Notes: a model not told the origin generated them from the letters alone. DNA of 51,516 nucleotides from Nostoc indistinguendum CM1-VF10 (GCA_019359215.1 JAHHHS010000049.1:1-51516); one strand, 5' to 3'; shown: positions 1-9,089, counted from the first letter of the stretch. Made by a program: numbers and translations.

Positions 1-2
1 TT

Positions 3-131
3 GTCGAGCGCACTTTTGGTTGGTTGATGGGATGTCGCCGATTGGTTCGAGATTATGAATTACTACCTGAAACATCGGAGACTTTTATTTATATTGCCAT
101 GATCCGTATCATGGTGAGGCGTTTAGCGTAA
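3..131 (+). pseudogene. IS5/IS4-type transposase, C-terminal fragment cut by the window edge
   Basis: The open frame from base 3 reads VERTFGWLMGCRRLVRDYE and ends in VRRLA then TAA. The V-E-R-x-F-G-W...R-R-L-x-x-D-Y-E pattern is the conserved C-terminal catalytic-Glu region of IS5-family (DDE) transposases. Only 42 residues are visible because the window starts inside the gene, so whether the element is intact cannot be judged. The right-hand inverted repeat should lie just downstream, but I could not pair it with a left end. Confidence 0.75.
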
Positions 132-452
132 TTCCTGACCTCTAAAAACTTTTCAAACATCCTCTCAGGCTCGGCTGGAGGCAAAATATCATAGACACCG
201 AGGTTAACTAAAGTGAACTCTCACAAAGAATATACCCAGGTTGACGAGTTTCGACTTCTCTGCGAGACGCTACGCGAACGCTCAACTGTTGATCCCTTAG
301 TTGGTGAGTGTCGTCGGTATAGCTACTAGGGAAGAGTCGAAAACGCGAATGTTCGACGTATCGACTCAAATCATTGTTAACAATTATCTCGTCAACATCT
401 GCGGTAGGCGTAGCCCACCGTAGGCATCGCTGACTCTAGCAGCATATTGGTA
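132..452. other. Intergenic, repeat-bearing
   Basis: There is no convincing gene here. The first tens of bases probably include the right end of the IS element. Short Nostoc-type palindromic repeats lie at about 257-281 (gagacgctacgcgaacgc) and 401-430. The remainder is unremarkable. Confidence 0.5.
401..430 (-). repeat. Palindromic repeat family A copy
   Basis: On the minus strand this reads gatgcctacggtgggctacg followed by cctaccgc. It matches copies at 25429-25457 and 30774-30802 (consensus gatgtctacgacgggctacg plus cctacgc). It is a dispersed short repeat of Nostoc-type genomes. Confidence 0.7.
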
Positions 453-1001
453 TTAAATTAAAAACGGACGTGCCAGAAAGAAGCTAGCCATTGATTTAGC
501 ATCTACCGGCTCTCCCTCTAAAATAGCTTTCTCTAATTCTTCGGGAGTCAAAAATACAGTTTCGATATCTTCGTCTCCATCTTGTGGTGGTGGTGTCTCC
601 AGCTTTTCTAAATCTCGTGCCAGAAAAGCATAGATAATTTCATCAGAATAACCAGGCGCTAAGAAAAATTCGCCTAATTTGTCCCATTTTTGGGCACTAT
701 AGCCAGTTTCTTCTTCTATTTCACGCTGTATTGTCTCTAAAGGATCTTCATTTATTTCCAATGTTCCTGCCGGAAATTCTAATATGCGTCCCTGAATTGC
801 AAAACGATACTGGCGCACGAGTACAAGTTTACCCTCTGGCGTCACCGGCACAGCTAAAGCACCACCAGGGTGACGAATACATTCCCATTCTCCTTCCGAT
901 TTATTAGGCAAACGCAAGCGATTAACTTCAAAATCAAACTTGCGTCCTTTATAAAACAAGCGTTGTTTTAGTAGTTGTGGTAATTCTCTACCTAATGGCA
1001 T
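453..1001 (-). CDS. Nudix hydrolase, ADP-ribose pyrophosphatase type
   Basis: This 182-residue protein carries a complete Nudix box: G79, E85, then R93-E94-I-E-E-E-T-G100-Y101, which fits G-x5-E-x7-R-E-U-x-E-E-x-G-U. The glutamates bind the metal that drives hydrolysis of a nucleoside diphosphate linked to another moiety. The fold before the box (GGALAVPVTPEGKLVLVRQY) and the length suit the ADP-sugar/ADP-ribose pyrophosphatase branch, but the substrate cannot be read from sequence. The ATG at 999-1001 is the natural start. folK lies upstream on the same strand after about 70 bases, so the two could be co-transcribed. Confidence 0.88.
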   Translation of the reverse strand: MPLGRELPQLLKQRLFYKGRKFDFEVNRLRLPNKSEGEWECIRHPGGALAVPVTPEGKLVLVRQYRFAIQGRILEFPAGTLEINEDPLETIQREIEEETGYSAQKWDKLGEFFLAPGYSDEIIYAFLARDLEKLETPPPQDGDEDIETVFLTPEELEKAILEGEPVDAKSMASFFLARPFLI

Positions 1002-1069
1002 AGTATAATTCTGATTATCTGTGAAACAGAGGTGAAATCAGCGTTCTTCTGCGTTTAAGGATGGTAATT

Positions 1070-1585
1070 CTAATTGCCCATCAATAAATGTACATCAGAA
1101 CAGTCTACCTCTTTCAGCAGTTCTTTAATAACACACCCGGATACTGGTTCTATCCAATCTGGGGCAATTTCTGCTAGTGGTACTAACACAAAGGCCCGAT
1201 CCCGCATTCGTGGATGAGGAATCTGGAGTTTTGGTGTATCCACAATAAAGTCATCAAATAATAACAAATCTAAATCTAGGATTCGTGGCCCCCAGCGTTC
1301 CTGACGCACACGCCCAAATTGTTGTTCAATTCCTAACAAAATTTCTAATAACTGCTGTGGTAGCATTTCTACATGCAATGTGACGCAGCCATTTAGGTAA
1401 TCTGGCTGTGGTGGCCCCACAGCTTTGGTTTTGTACCAATTGGATCTAGCTTCTAAGAAAATACCTGGAGTTTGGGCTAAAGTTTCTATAGCTGCTTCTA
1501 AAATTGTCTGTGAATCACCGATATTACTACCAAGAGCAACGGCGCTTCTTCTTAGCTCTGCTTCGGCGTAGTTCGCCTTAGGCAT
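1070..1585 (-). CDS. folK: 6-hydroxymethyl-7,8-dihydropterin pyrophosphokinase
   Basis: The enzyme transfers pyrophosphate from ATP to 6-hydroxymethyl-7,8-dihydropterin in folate synthesis. The family signatures are present: VALGSNIGDS near the N terminus, WGPRILDLDLLLFDD in the middle (the two Asp bind Mg) and IPHPRMRDRAFVLVPLAEI. The frame is open up to a TTG at 1651, but the ATG at 1583-1585 (or the adjacent one at 1586-1588) has a Shine-Dalgarno sequence AGGAGAG at 1590-1596, so I start it there, giving 171 residues. The first residues (MPKANYAEAE) lie in a copy of palindromic repeat family A, so the present N terminus appears to be repeat-derived. Confidence 0.9.
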   Translation of the reverse strand: MPKANYAEAELRRSAVALGSNIGDSQTILEAAIETLAQTPGIFLEARSNWYKTKAVGPPQPDYLNGCVTLHVEMLPQQLLEILLGIEQQFGRVRQERWGPRILDLDLLLFDDFIVDTPKLQIPHPRMRDRAFVLVPLAEIAPDWIEPVSGCVIKELLKEVDCSDVHLLMGN

Positions 1586-1586
1586 C
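1560..1586 (-). repeat. Palindromic repeat family A copy at the folK start
   Basis: The minus strand reads gcctaaggcgaactacgccg, a diverged form of the gatgcctacgg-cgggctacgcc family. It overlaps the folK start codon and encodes the first residues. Confidence 0.5.
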
Positions 1587-1979
1587 ATGCTCTCCTGAAG
1601 TAAGCTGTTTTCGGGCTGTATGTACAAATACTTCGCTGCACTTGTTCCCAAAAGTGACGATAATTTTTATATTCCGAATAGTTATCAAAGTTACAGTATT
1701 TTTACAAAACTCAATTAACTAAACGTAAAAAACATTTATTTTGTGGTGAATTTAGTTAATTATTTATAGGATATTATACTAACACAGAGGTGGTGCTATA
1801 ACCCCAAAGTTGATTGATCGTGGTTATTATAGTTACTACTTTGAGCGAGGAACTGATGTGGGTAAGCTTACCTCCTGGTTCAAGCGAAGACCAACTAATT
1901 TGAGTGACTCTGGACAAGGTGGATCAAATGAAAGCTTACCACCAGAAAATCTGGCGCAGCCGAGGCAGTTACTGAGCAA
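1586..1979. other. Intergenic between divergent folK and PBP genes
   Basis: About 390 bases hold the divergent upstream regions. An open frame of about 57 codons ends at the TGA overlapping the ATG of the penicillin-binding protein. It begins near a TTG at about 1810, resembles no family I know and has no ribosome binding site, so I do not call it a gene. Confidence 0.4.
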
Positions 1980-4220
1980 ATGAAAATTTTACCATCTAGG
2001 ATGAAGGCCAATCAGGCAACTCGCGGTAAACCACTCTATCGTCGCTTATGGTTTTGGGCGGGCTTGGGTTTGGGTAGTGGGATAGTTGCCTTGATCTACG
2101 GTATTAGTTTGATAGATCAGACTTTGCCAGATCAGGCTGAGTTGAATGCCGTGGTTAGAGAGCAAACACTGACCATCAAAGCTGCCGATGGAACCATATT
2201 ACAACAACAAGGTGAAACTGCCAGAGAACAGCTAAACCTGGAACAAATACCAGATAATTTAAAAAAAGCTTTTATCGCCTCAGAAGATAGAAGATTTAAG
2301 CAACACAACGGAGTTGATCCTCAAGGGATTGTCAGAGCGGGTTTGAATAATTTGCGATCGCAAGGTGTGGTCGAAGGTGCTAGTACCATTACCCAACAGC
2401 TAGCCCGGATTCTGTTTTTGAAACAAGAACAGACAATCTGGCGCAAACTTAAGGAAGTCCGCCTAGCCCAAAAAATGGAGAATGAATTAACCAAAGATCA
2501 GATTTTAGAGCGTTACCTGAATCTGGTTTATTTGGGAGGTGGAGCTTATGGTGTGGCAGATGCATCCTGGGTATACTTTAGTAAATCGCCAGGTCAGCTT
2601 ACTCTTGCGGAAATGGCAACGATTGCTGGATTAGCTCCTGCTCCTAGCTTATATGCTCCAGATAAGAATCCAGAAGCTGCGAAACGGCGGCGAAATCTGG
2701 TATTGCTACGGATGGAAGAAGATAAAATAATTACACCAGAGCAAAGGCAGGCAGCAGCCCAAGAATCGCTAACTCTCAAAAGCAGTTTACCCAAACGAGT
2801 GCAAGTAGAATCGCCCTACTTTACCAGCTACATCCAAAAAGAATTGTCGAAGTACGTTTCTTCTGATGTGCTAGCGAATGGGGGATTAGTAGTGGAAACC
2901 ACGCTGAACCCAACTTGGCAGAAAGTTGCAGAAGAGGCGGTTGCCAAAACGCTGCGAAATCAAGGACGCTGGGAGAACTTTAAGCAAGCATCAATGGTAG
3001 CCATTGACCCCCGTAACGGTGAAATTAAGGCAATGGTTGGGGGAAAAGATTTTGGTAAAAACCAGTTTAATCGAGTTACCCAGGCACAACGGCAGCCAGG
3101 ATCGACATTTAAAGGGTTTGTATATGCTACTGCGATCGCTACCGGTAAAAGTCCCTACGATAGTTACGAAGATGCGCCCTTTGTCGTAGACGGCTACGAG
3201 CCGAAAAACTATAGTGAAAGGTTTCGGGGTTCGATGAACATCCGAGATGCCCTCACCCGGTCTATTAATGTTGTTGCGGTAAAGACATTGATTGATGTGG
3301 GATTTACGCCAACGATTAAACTTGCCCATGATATGGGGATAAAATCTGAACTCAAGCCCACCTACTCCTTGGCTCTCGGCTCAAATGAAGTCAATCTGCT
3401 AGAGTTGACCAGCGCCTATGGCAGCTTTGCTACTCAGGGATTGCATATAGAGCCTCATGGTATTACTCGCATCCTCAACCGTCAAGGCAAGGTGATTTGG
3501 TCAGCTAATTTCAAATCAAAACGCGCCCTTGATGCTGACAGTGCCGCCATTATGACTTGGATGCTACGTAACGTCGTAGAAGCGGGGACTGGTGCTGCTG
3601 CTCAATTAGGTAATAGACCCGTTGCTGGCAAAACAGGCACTTCCGACGAAGCCCGCGATTTATGGTTTATTGGCTACATTCCCCAAATGGTCACAGGGGT
3701 CTGGCTAGGTAACGATGATAACCGCCCCACGTACGGCAGTAGTGGTAGTGCGGCTTACACTTGGCGCGAATTTATGGCAAAAGCGGTAGAAGGGATGCCC
3801 GTAGAAAAGTTTCCTAAACGCCCTAAGTTAGAAGGTCGTAAAGCTACCATCAAAGCCCAGTCCATCAAGCCCAAACAAGTGCTGAATCGTTCTATTTCCT
3901 CTAATGATGACTCAGAAGGGGAAAGTACTAGAAATTCTGAGGAGAGTGGTTCATCTAGGAGACGTAGAAGAAGGAGGAGCTATTCTCAAGAAGAACAGCA
4001 ATCGACCGATTATACCCCAAGACGGAGAAGGCGCGATCGCAGGCAAGAATCAAGTTCCAATAACTCTTCCTCAGAGTCATCTAATCGACGGCGGCGGTCT
4101 AGAACAGTAGAATCTGATTCTCCCCCACCTCGAAGAACTCGGCGATCTTCCTCTTCCGGCAATAGTTCCGGTTCTTCATCACAGCCATCTTGGCGGGATA
4201 GACTTAGACCTTCTAATTAA
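1980..4220 (+). CDS. Class A penicillin-binding protein (PBP1A type)
   Basis: This bifunctional peptidoglycan synthase has 746 residues. A membrane anchor lies at about 23-45. The GT51 glycosyltransferase domain has SEDRRF (E102 catalytic) and the STITQQLAR motif at 135-143. The transpeptidase domain has all three motifs: S375-T-F-K378, S428-I-N430 and K551-T-G553. After about residue 630 the protein becomes a roughly 115-residue low-complexity tail rich in Arg and Ser. It would be cytoplasmic only if a second membrane pass existed; with one N-terminal anchor it is periplasmic and could contact wall polymers. The ATG at 1980 follows an in-frame stop at 1929, so the start can move little; ATG codon 8 is an alternative. 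Confidence 0.93.
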   Translation: MKILPSRMKANQATRGKPLYRRLWFWAGLGLGSGIVALIYGISLIDQTLPDQAELNAVVREQTLTIKAADGTILQQQGETAREQLNLEQIPDNLKKAFIASEDRRFKQHNGVDPQGIVRAGLNNLRSQGVVEGASTITQQLARILFLKQEQTIWRKLKEVRLAQKMENELTKDQILERYLNLVYLGGGAYGVADASWVYFSKSPGQLTLAEMATIAGLAPAPSLYAPDKNPEAAKRRRNLVLLRMEEDKIITPEQRQAAAQESLTLKSSLPKRVQVESPYFTSYIQKELSKYVSSDVLANGGLVVETTLNPTWQKVAEEAVAKTLRNQGRWENFKQASMVAIDPRNGEIKAMVGGKDFGKNQFNRVTQAQRQPGSTFKGFVYATAIATGKSPYDSYEDAPFVVDGYEPKNYSERFRGSMNIRDALTRSINVVAVKTLIDVGFTPTIKLAHDMGIKSELKPTYSLALGSNEVNLLELTSAYGSFATQGLHIEPHGITRILNRQGKVIWSANFKSKRALDADSAAIMTWMLRNVVEAGTGAAAQLGNRPVAGKTGTSDEARDLWFIGYIPQMVTGVWLGNDDNRPTYGSSGSAAYTWREFMAKAVEGMPVEKFPKRPKLEGRKATIKAQSIKPKQVLNRSISSNDDSEGESTRNSEESGSSRRRRRRRSYSQEEQQSTDYTPRRRRRDRRQESSSNNSSSESSNRRRRSRTVESDSPPPRRTRRSSSSGNSSGSSSQPSWRDRLRPSN

Positions 4221-4414
4221 TGAAAAGTGGGGATTGGGGATTGGGCAATAATCAATAAGTTGTTATTCTTCCTCTGCCTCCCCTGCTCCCTCTGCCCCCA
4301 TCCTCTTTTCTATGCAATATGAAGTTGCTCAAACTAAACTCCAGAGGGATGTTAAGTGATACGCTCATTCTATAGTGTGTCAAGTAGCGTTACTTAACAT
4401 TGGAGAATATACTC

Positions 4415-4642
4415 ATGCACATATTGATGCAGGCAGCAGATTCAATCGCAACAAATGGTACTCATTTTCCTTATGCTTTCACCTTGGTGTATGTCGTTGG
4501 TTTTATTGCTGCTGTAACCATTGGTTCAATAGCTTGGTACAACTCGAAACGCCCCGCAGGTTGGGAAAGCAAAGAGCGTCCTGATTTTGTACCTAAAGTT
4601 GATAAAGAAGAAACTCCGGGTCTGGGTGAACCGAAGTCATAA
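4415..4642 (+). CDS. psb35: Photosystem II assembly protein Psb35-like
   Basis: This 75-residue protein has one transmembrane helix (about residues 19-42), then a cytoplasmic-type tail with AWYNSKRPAGWESKERPDFV. The single helix followed by N-S-K-R-P-x-G-W-E matches the small cyanobacterial protein Ssl2148/Psb35, which stabilises the CP47 assembly module with high-light-inducible proteins. The assignment is from remembered family sequence, not a search. The start is the ATG at 4415 because GGAG lies 9 bases upstream; the in-frame TTG at 4400 is too close to that site. It stands alone between the PBP gene and a convergent TerB-like gene. Confidence 0.65.
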   Translation: MHILMQAADSIATNGTHFPYAFTLVYVVGFIAAVTIGSIAWYNSKRPAGWESKERPDFVPKVDKEETPGLGEPKS

Positions 4643-4643
4643 T

Positions 4644-4675
4644 TTAGTCATTAGTCATTAGTTATTAGTTATTAG
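4644..4675. repeat. Heptameric STRR (TTAGTCA type)
   Basis: Tandem copies of ttagtca/ttagtta lie between the convergent psb35 and TerB-like genes. The same heptamer recurs at 43099-43125. Confidence 0.8.
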
Positions 4676-4696
4676 ACTATAGACTTTTGACTATGA

Positions 4697-5119
4697 TTAG
4701 TTTTGCACTTCAACCCAACGGCGGTAAAGCTTTTGAATTTGTTTGAGAAGTGCAGTGTGAGCTGGTTGATTTGAGCCATTGGGCTTGGCTATATCCTGTA
4801 ACTCCGTCAGGAGTCTAGCTTCTTCGACGGCAACTTCGCCATCGCTATAAATTAAGCCACTGATGGCTTCAATCAGATTTTCACAATCTTCAAGGCTGGG
4901 GCGATCGCCTAAATACTCCCGCACCCAGTCATAGCATTCTTTTGGCTGTACAGGAACTAATTCGTACAGCCAAGGCTTAATTTCGGGATCGTTAGCTAAA
5001 CCTTTTGCTTGAGCTATTTCGCGAAGATATTGCCGTTCTTCTGGCTGGATTCTGCCATCAATCCAGGCAGCTCCAATCAGGATCTTAACTAAGTTTTTGA
5101 CATTGGAAGGGGTAACCAT
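4697..5119 (-). CDS. TerB-like helical protein
   Basis: This 140-residue, all-helical acidic protein has two internal repeats of the TerB (tellurite-resistance B) type: AAWIDGRIQPEERQYL near the N terminus and GLIYSDGEVAVEEARLL in the middle. Each carries the D-G-x-[IV]-x-x-E-E metal-binding-type motif. TerB folds occur in many stress and membrane-associated contexts, and the exact role is unknown. The ATG at 5117-5119 has a strong Shine-Dalgarno sequence (GAGGAGG, 5 bases upstream). rsmB ends about 57 bases upstream on the same strand, so a two-gene operon is plausible. Confidence 0.7.
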   Translation of the reverse strand: MVTPSNVKNLVKILIGAAWIDGRIQPEERQYLREIAQAKGLANDPEIKPWLYELVPVQPKECYDWVREYLGDRPSLEDCENLIEAISGLIYSDGEVAVEEARLLTELQDIAKPNGSNQPAHTALLKQIQKLYRRWVEVQN

Positions 5120-5176
5120 TGCTGCCTCCTCTGGTAGATTCAGGCCACCATCAAATCGTACAATCCCAAACAGTAT

Positions 5177-6586
5177 TCACTCGGAATTATTGGTTTTTCT
5201 TAAGCGCACCATAAAAAAGCCATCCATATCCTGTCGATGGGGCCAGACTTTAAACCAACCTTGAGGCGTGTTATGGACAGAATCAGGTAGCTCAAAGCCT
5301 TTCGGGCAGTCAATTTGCCAATCAGGTGACTCAGCTAAAAATGCCGAAATCACTTCTTCATTTTCTCCTGGATGCAATGTACAGGTGGCATAAACTAGTA
5401 CACCATCAGGTTTAACAAAAGTAGATGTATGTGTTAGTAGTTCTTTTTGCAGCACCGAAAGTTCACGGACAGATTCTGGTGTCTGTCGCCAACGAGCATC
5501 AGCATGACGGTGCATGGTTCCCAATCCAGAACATGGAGCATCCAGTAATACGCGGTCTGCGGTGTTTTGAAATTGGTTGAAGTGGCGGCTGTCGCCAGTG
5601 TAAATTTGAATAGATTGTAAATTTAGCCGTTGAGAATTTTCTTGGAGTTTACGAAGACGAGAAGGAGTGCGATCGCAAGCCCAAATTTTTCCTTTATCTG
5701 CCATTAACTCAGCCATGTGGGTTGTTTTACCCCCTGGTGCAGCACAGGCATCAATTACCACCTCACCTGGTTGGGGGTCGAGCAAATGGCTTACTAATTG
5801 GGCGCTACCATCTTGTACAGTCCACCAACCTTCTTTGAAACCAGGTAGTTTTTGAATTGACCCAGTATTACCAATAAATCGTAAAGCTTGGGGTAAATGA
5901 GGAATCCGTCTCACCAAAATACCAACAGATTGCAATGCCGCCTCAACTTCCTCGATGGAAGTGCGAAGAGGGTTGATACGCAAGTCAATTGTTGGTGATT
6001 GATTCATCCATTCACACAATTGTTCTGTCTCAACCAAACCCAATTGTTCTAACCAAACTTGAATAATCCAGTCAGGAAAGCTGTGTAAAATGCCCAAGCG
6101 TTCCACTGGATTTTCTGGAAGTTGTAACGGATCAGTACGGAGAGATGAGGAACTATTTTCTACCTCTGCTCCCCCTGCTCCCTCATCTCCGCCTGTTTCC
6201 CCGGCTCTTCTAAGATACTGCCGTAATAGACCGTTAACAAAACCCGTTAGCCCAGAAAAACCGTTTTCTTTAGCAAGTTGAACAGTGGTATTAACAGCAG
6301 CTGAAGCGGGAATACGCTCTTGATAACGCAACTGGTAGAAACCTAGATGTAAGATGGTGCGGAGGTCTAGGGGTTGTTGATGAGATTTCTTTTTGGCTAG
6401 TTGATCAATGAGGGTATCAAGAGTGCGCTGCCTTCTGACGCTCCCATAAACTAATTCTGTCACCAAGCGGCGATCGTTATCAGGCAAACTGACTTTTTGC
6501 AGTACTCTATCTAGGGCAACATCGGCATAAGCCCCCTTGTGAACATCTCGCAGGGCGATAAAAGCTAATTGACGGGGGTTTGTCAT
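5177..6586 (-). CDS. rsmB: 16S rRNA (cytosine-967-C5)-methyltransferase
   Basis: This 469-residue RsmB/Sun protein methylates C967 of 16S rRNA using S-adenosylmethionine. An N-terminal NusB-like RNA-binding domain (about 1-145) precedes the methyltransferase domain, with SAM loop DACAAPGGKTTHMAEL, motif IV DAPCSGLGTMHRHADARW and motif VI ATCTLHPGENE. Both active-site Cys (PCSG and TCT) are present. Between the domains there is a Gly/Glu/Ser-rich stretch (GETGGDEGAGGAEVENSSSS) encoded by the repeat-like pyrimidine-rich DNA at 6164-6210, which looks like an in-frame insertion into the linker. Start is the ATG at 6584-6586. Confidence 0.93.
   Translation of the reverse strand: MTNPRQLAFIALRDVHKGAYADVALDRVLQKVSLPDNDRRLVTELVYGSVRRQRTLDTLIDQLAKKKSHQQPLDLRTILHLGFYQLRYQERIPASAAVNTTVQLAKENGFSGLTGFVNGLLRQYLRRAGETGGDEGAGGAEVENSSSSLRTDPLQLPENPVERLGILHSFPDWIIQVWLEQLGLVETEQLCEWMNQSPTIDLRINPLRTSIEEVEAALQSVGILVRRIPHLPQALRFIGNTGSIQKLPGFKEGWWTVQDGSAQLVSHLLDPQPGEVVIDACAAPGGKTTHMAELMADKGKIWACDRTPSRLRKLQENSQRLNLQSIQIYTGDSRHFNQFQNTADRVLLDAPCSGLGTMHRHADARWRQTPESVRELSVLQKELLTHTSTFVKPDGVLVYATCTLHPGENEEVISAFLAESPDWQIDCPKGFELPDSVHNTPQGWFKVWPHRQDMDGFFMVRLRKTNNSE
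6164..6210. repeat. Pyrimidine-rich repeat inside rsmB
   Basis: The plus strand reads ctctgctccccctgctccct and similar units. The same wording occurs in intergenic DNA at 4268-4304 and about 24215-24240, and on the other strand inside the dihydroorotase-like gene at 36680-36734. In rsmB it encodes a flexible interdomain linker. Confidence 0.6.
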
Positions 6587-6632
6587 GGAAACATGATTCA
6601 GAAGTCAGGAGGCTTTTGTATTCTAACTCTGC

Positions 6633-6706
6633 CAATTTTGGATTTCGGATTTCGGATTTTAGATTTTTCCTTCAATCCAAAATATAAAATCTAAAATCCA
6701 AAATTG
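6633..6706. repeat. Long AT-rich inverted repeat between rsmB and invertase
   Basis: The left arm begins caattttggatttcggattt and the right arm ends aaatctaaaatccaaaattg, so the stretch folds into one long imperfect hairpin. A similar element lies at about 48667-48790. It sits between two minus-strand genes and may act as transcript-end structure. Confidence 0.7.
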
Positions 6707-6723
6707 AATGACTCCTAACTTCC

Positions 6724-8229
6724 TTATCGAGGTATATGGGGGTCTACAGTGGCGATTTCAAACTCACACGCTCTAGAAACCTGTTCTGCTGGTAATTTTT
6801 CAAAGCTGATTAATGGTAAATAAGTAGGGTTCGCCATCAATTCTTTTGCCAATAAGAACCCGGTAATTGTCCAAGTTTGATATTTCCGAGCTTGTTTGCC
6901 AATCAGCCGCCCTTTCTTACCATCATAATACTCTGGCCATTCATCTGTACTGAGCCGTCCTTGGGCAGTTTCAATAGCCTTTTGTGCAAGACTTGTTCTG
7001 TTAGTTTTCACAGCCGCAGCCGCTAACATCCACATTAAAACAGGCCAACTACCAGCATTATGATACGACCAGGGGATATTTTTGGGGTCACATCCAGTTA
7101 CAATTCTGTATTCTTCATGTTCCAAAGCTGGGAAACAAATTTTCATTGGCATATCTCCCACCAAGTCATCCCATCGATCCTCAATGAGAGTCATAATCGC
7201 TTGTGACTGTTTTTCGGTAGCTAAGTCTGAAATGATTGCCATTAAGTTTCCGAGTGAAAAGAAGCGAGTATCTAGCTGCGACGGCCCGACATTACCTGCT
7301 AAATAACCACCTTTTTTTGGTAGCCACTTATCTAATTGATAATAGGGAACAGAATCTACATATATGTTGAACAAATTAACAGCGCCCTTACCATATTCTT
7401 CGCTTTTGAAGCGATAAATTGCATTCAGGCGATTAATATCTATCCAATAATGCTGGCGAATATGAGCGCATAAAAGAGGCAATCGGTTATCAATGGCTTC
7501 AACAACATCGGAATTGCCTTGGCAAATTAGCAATTCACGAGATGCACGCAATGCCGTGTAAAAGAGAACTTGTAGTTCTAGAGGATGCCCATAAATGCCC
7601 ATACGACGGTCAATCATACAAGCGCCATCTGGAACCAACAGCGTTGGGTACATATCAAAACGATTCGCCAAGCAGATTTCCATAATTAACCTGATCCCAT
7701 TTTGGAATTCAGGTTGATAGGCTAGAGAAAAGTCTTCTGTGGCAACTACATAAGCACGCAACAAAATAATCCACCATAGGCAAGAATCTACAGGTGTAAC
7801 TCTAGCGATCGCATGTTCACCAAAATCTGCTTCTAAATATTCTTGCCCATTTTCAGATACAACTTTAAAGCTAGCTGGTATTAATCCTCGCCCAGGCTTA
7901 TAAGCATCTAATGCCCTTTCTTTAGGCTGTAACTTTAAGGTTTCTTCTAAGAAATTACGAACAATATCTGTTCTACCTTTGATCAGAAAAATTAGAGCTG
8001 AAGAGACAAAATCCCGAATAAAGCATTGGTCATAATTGAGCGCCTCTACGGATACATCATAAGCTGCTACTGTACCAACAGGGCGTCCTTGATAATAGAG
8101 AATTGATTTTTCTAGTGTTAGCCACGCTTCTTCTACTTCTTTTAAATTTTCAGTAGTTTCCAATTCGTTCAAGTGCATCGCCAAAATAGCTCCATTGGGA
8201 TTGTAAAGTTGTGGTAGATGCGTCTTCAT
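6724..8229 (-). CDS. Alkaline/neutral invertase, glycoside hydrolase family 100
   Basis: It is a cytoplasmic sucrose hydrolase (sucrose to glucose plus fructose) of the kind heterocyst-forming cyanobacteria use to consume sucrose. The 501 residues show GH100 hallmarks: NYDQCFIRDFVSSALIFL (66-83), the acidic D148 in VDSCLWWI, MDRRMGIYGHPLELQ-like and PWSYHNAGSWPVL stretches, and WPEYYDGKKGRLIGKQAR near the C terminus, where the second catalytic acid is expected. Which of the two Anabaena paralogues (InvA or InvB) it matches cannot be settled here. The start is taken as the ATG at 8227-8229; ATG codon 18 is an alternative because it opens closer to the conserved core. No signal peptide is seen. 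Confidence 0.9.
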   Translation of the reverse strand: MKTHLPQLYNPNGAILAMHLNELETTENLKEVEEAWLTLEKSILYYQGRPVGTVAAYDVSVEALNYDQCFIRDFVSSALIFLIKGRTDIVRNFLEETLKLQPKERALDAYKPGRGLIPASFKVVSENGQEYLEADFGEHAIARVTPVDSCLWWIILLRAYVVATEDFSLAYQPEFQNGIRLIMEICLANRFDMYPTLLVPDGACMIDRRMGIYGHPLELQVLFYTALRASRELLICQGNSDVVEAIDNRLPLLCAHIRQHYWIDINRLNAIYRFKSEEYGKGAVNLFNIYVDSVPYYQLDKWLPKKGGYLAGNVGPSQLDTRFFSLGNLMAIISDLATEKQSQAIMTLIEDRWDDLVGDMPMKICFPALEHEEYRIVTGCDPKNIPWSYHNAGSWPVLMWMLAAAAVKTNRTSLAQKAIETAQGRLSTDEWPEYYDGKKGRLIGKQARKYQTWTITGFLLAKELMANPTYLPLISFEKLPAEQVSRACEFEIATVDPHIPR

Positions 8230-8733
8230 TTCCTATTTTTGCTATTCTCAGCATAACAAAAACGATTCTTTGAATAGCAAATATAATTTCGAGAAAATCA
8301 ATCAATTAACGATGAATAAATATGCTGGCATTTACGCAAATTTATTGATAGTTAATTCATTTATAATCGATTACTGTTTTGGTGAATTATAGTTGTTGTT
8401 ATCACAAGCAGTAACATGATTCTTCAAAACAGTCACACAAAATATATTTTTAGATTATTTATTGTTCTGTTTAATGTCCAGAATCTTAAGCTTTACCAAA
8501 TAAAAACATATCTTCAGTGCTGTTTAGGATTTGCATGAAGTTAAAACTGGTTACGGTATATTTACTTGATCAGGATTAGTTTTTGACACTAAGAAGTCAG
8601 ATTATTCCCCTATAAACTAATAATTTATAACTTTTTTTCAGAATATGCAAGATGAATTATTGAAAAATTTAAAATGTCAATACTTCTGAAGAGTTATATA
8701 TTTTACCCTACTGATAGATGACAGGGGGTATTT
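8230..8733. other. Intergenic AT-rich region upstream of the invertase gene
   Basis: About 500 bases of AT-rich DNA contain no gene I can support. It must contain the invertase promoter (minus strand), but no specific operator stands out. Confidence 0.4.
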
Positions 8734-8980
8734 ATGAAAAGTAGAGCCAAAAATAGTAAAGCAAACAGAACTAAAATTTAACTCTCACGAGATAAGAGAG
8801 AAGACTTACCAACGTATTTGCTGGGCTATAACTGAAGGGTATATCCCTGCATACAGCAACGGCCCGAAACCTCAGTTTACCAGTCATGAAACTGTGTATG
8901 TTCTTAATGCTAACGACAAGGATGCCCATTTAGTAGAAATTATGATTTATTACAGCGATCGCGAACCTGTTGGCCCTTAA
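8734..8980 (+). pseudogene. Broken relative of the Anabaena sensory rhodopsin transducer (ASRT, PF07100)
   Basis: After a GGGGG-containing ribosome site, ATG 8734 opens a frame that closes within 16 codons. The +1 frame from 8738 runs to TAA 8978-8980 and reads CWAITEGYIPAYSNGPKPQF, then SHETVYVLNANDKDAHLVEI, MIYYSDREPVGP. This closely follows the soluble transducer of Anabaena sensory rhodopsin, which has W-A-I-A-E-G-Y-I-P...G-P-x-P-Q-F-x-S-H-E-T and I-Y-Y-S-D-x-E-P-V-G-P. One extra A in the A-run at 8737-8740 explains the frameshift. The gene then stops right after EPVGP, lacking roughly the C-terminal half of the usual ~125-residue protein. It is therefore doubly disabled. The family forms tetramers and has been proposed to bind DNA or sugars. 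Confidence 0.8.
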
Positions 8981-9089
8981 AGACTTCCAAATAAAAAAAT
9001 AATCAATCGCTTTGGTGAGCAGGGGGAGCGGGGGAAGAAGAAATCGGACAGTCGTATTGGACGCAGGAATTGAGTAATTTAATTTTTTG

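Noticed and set aside
4644..4675. Possible CRISPR-like array
   Set aside because: Units are contiguous heptamers without spacers, i.e. STRR repeats.
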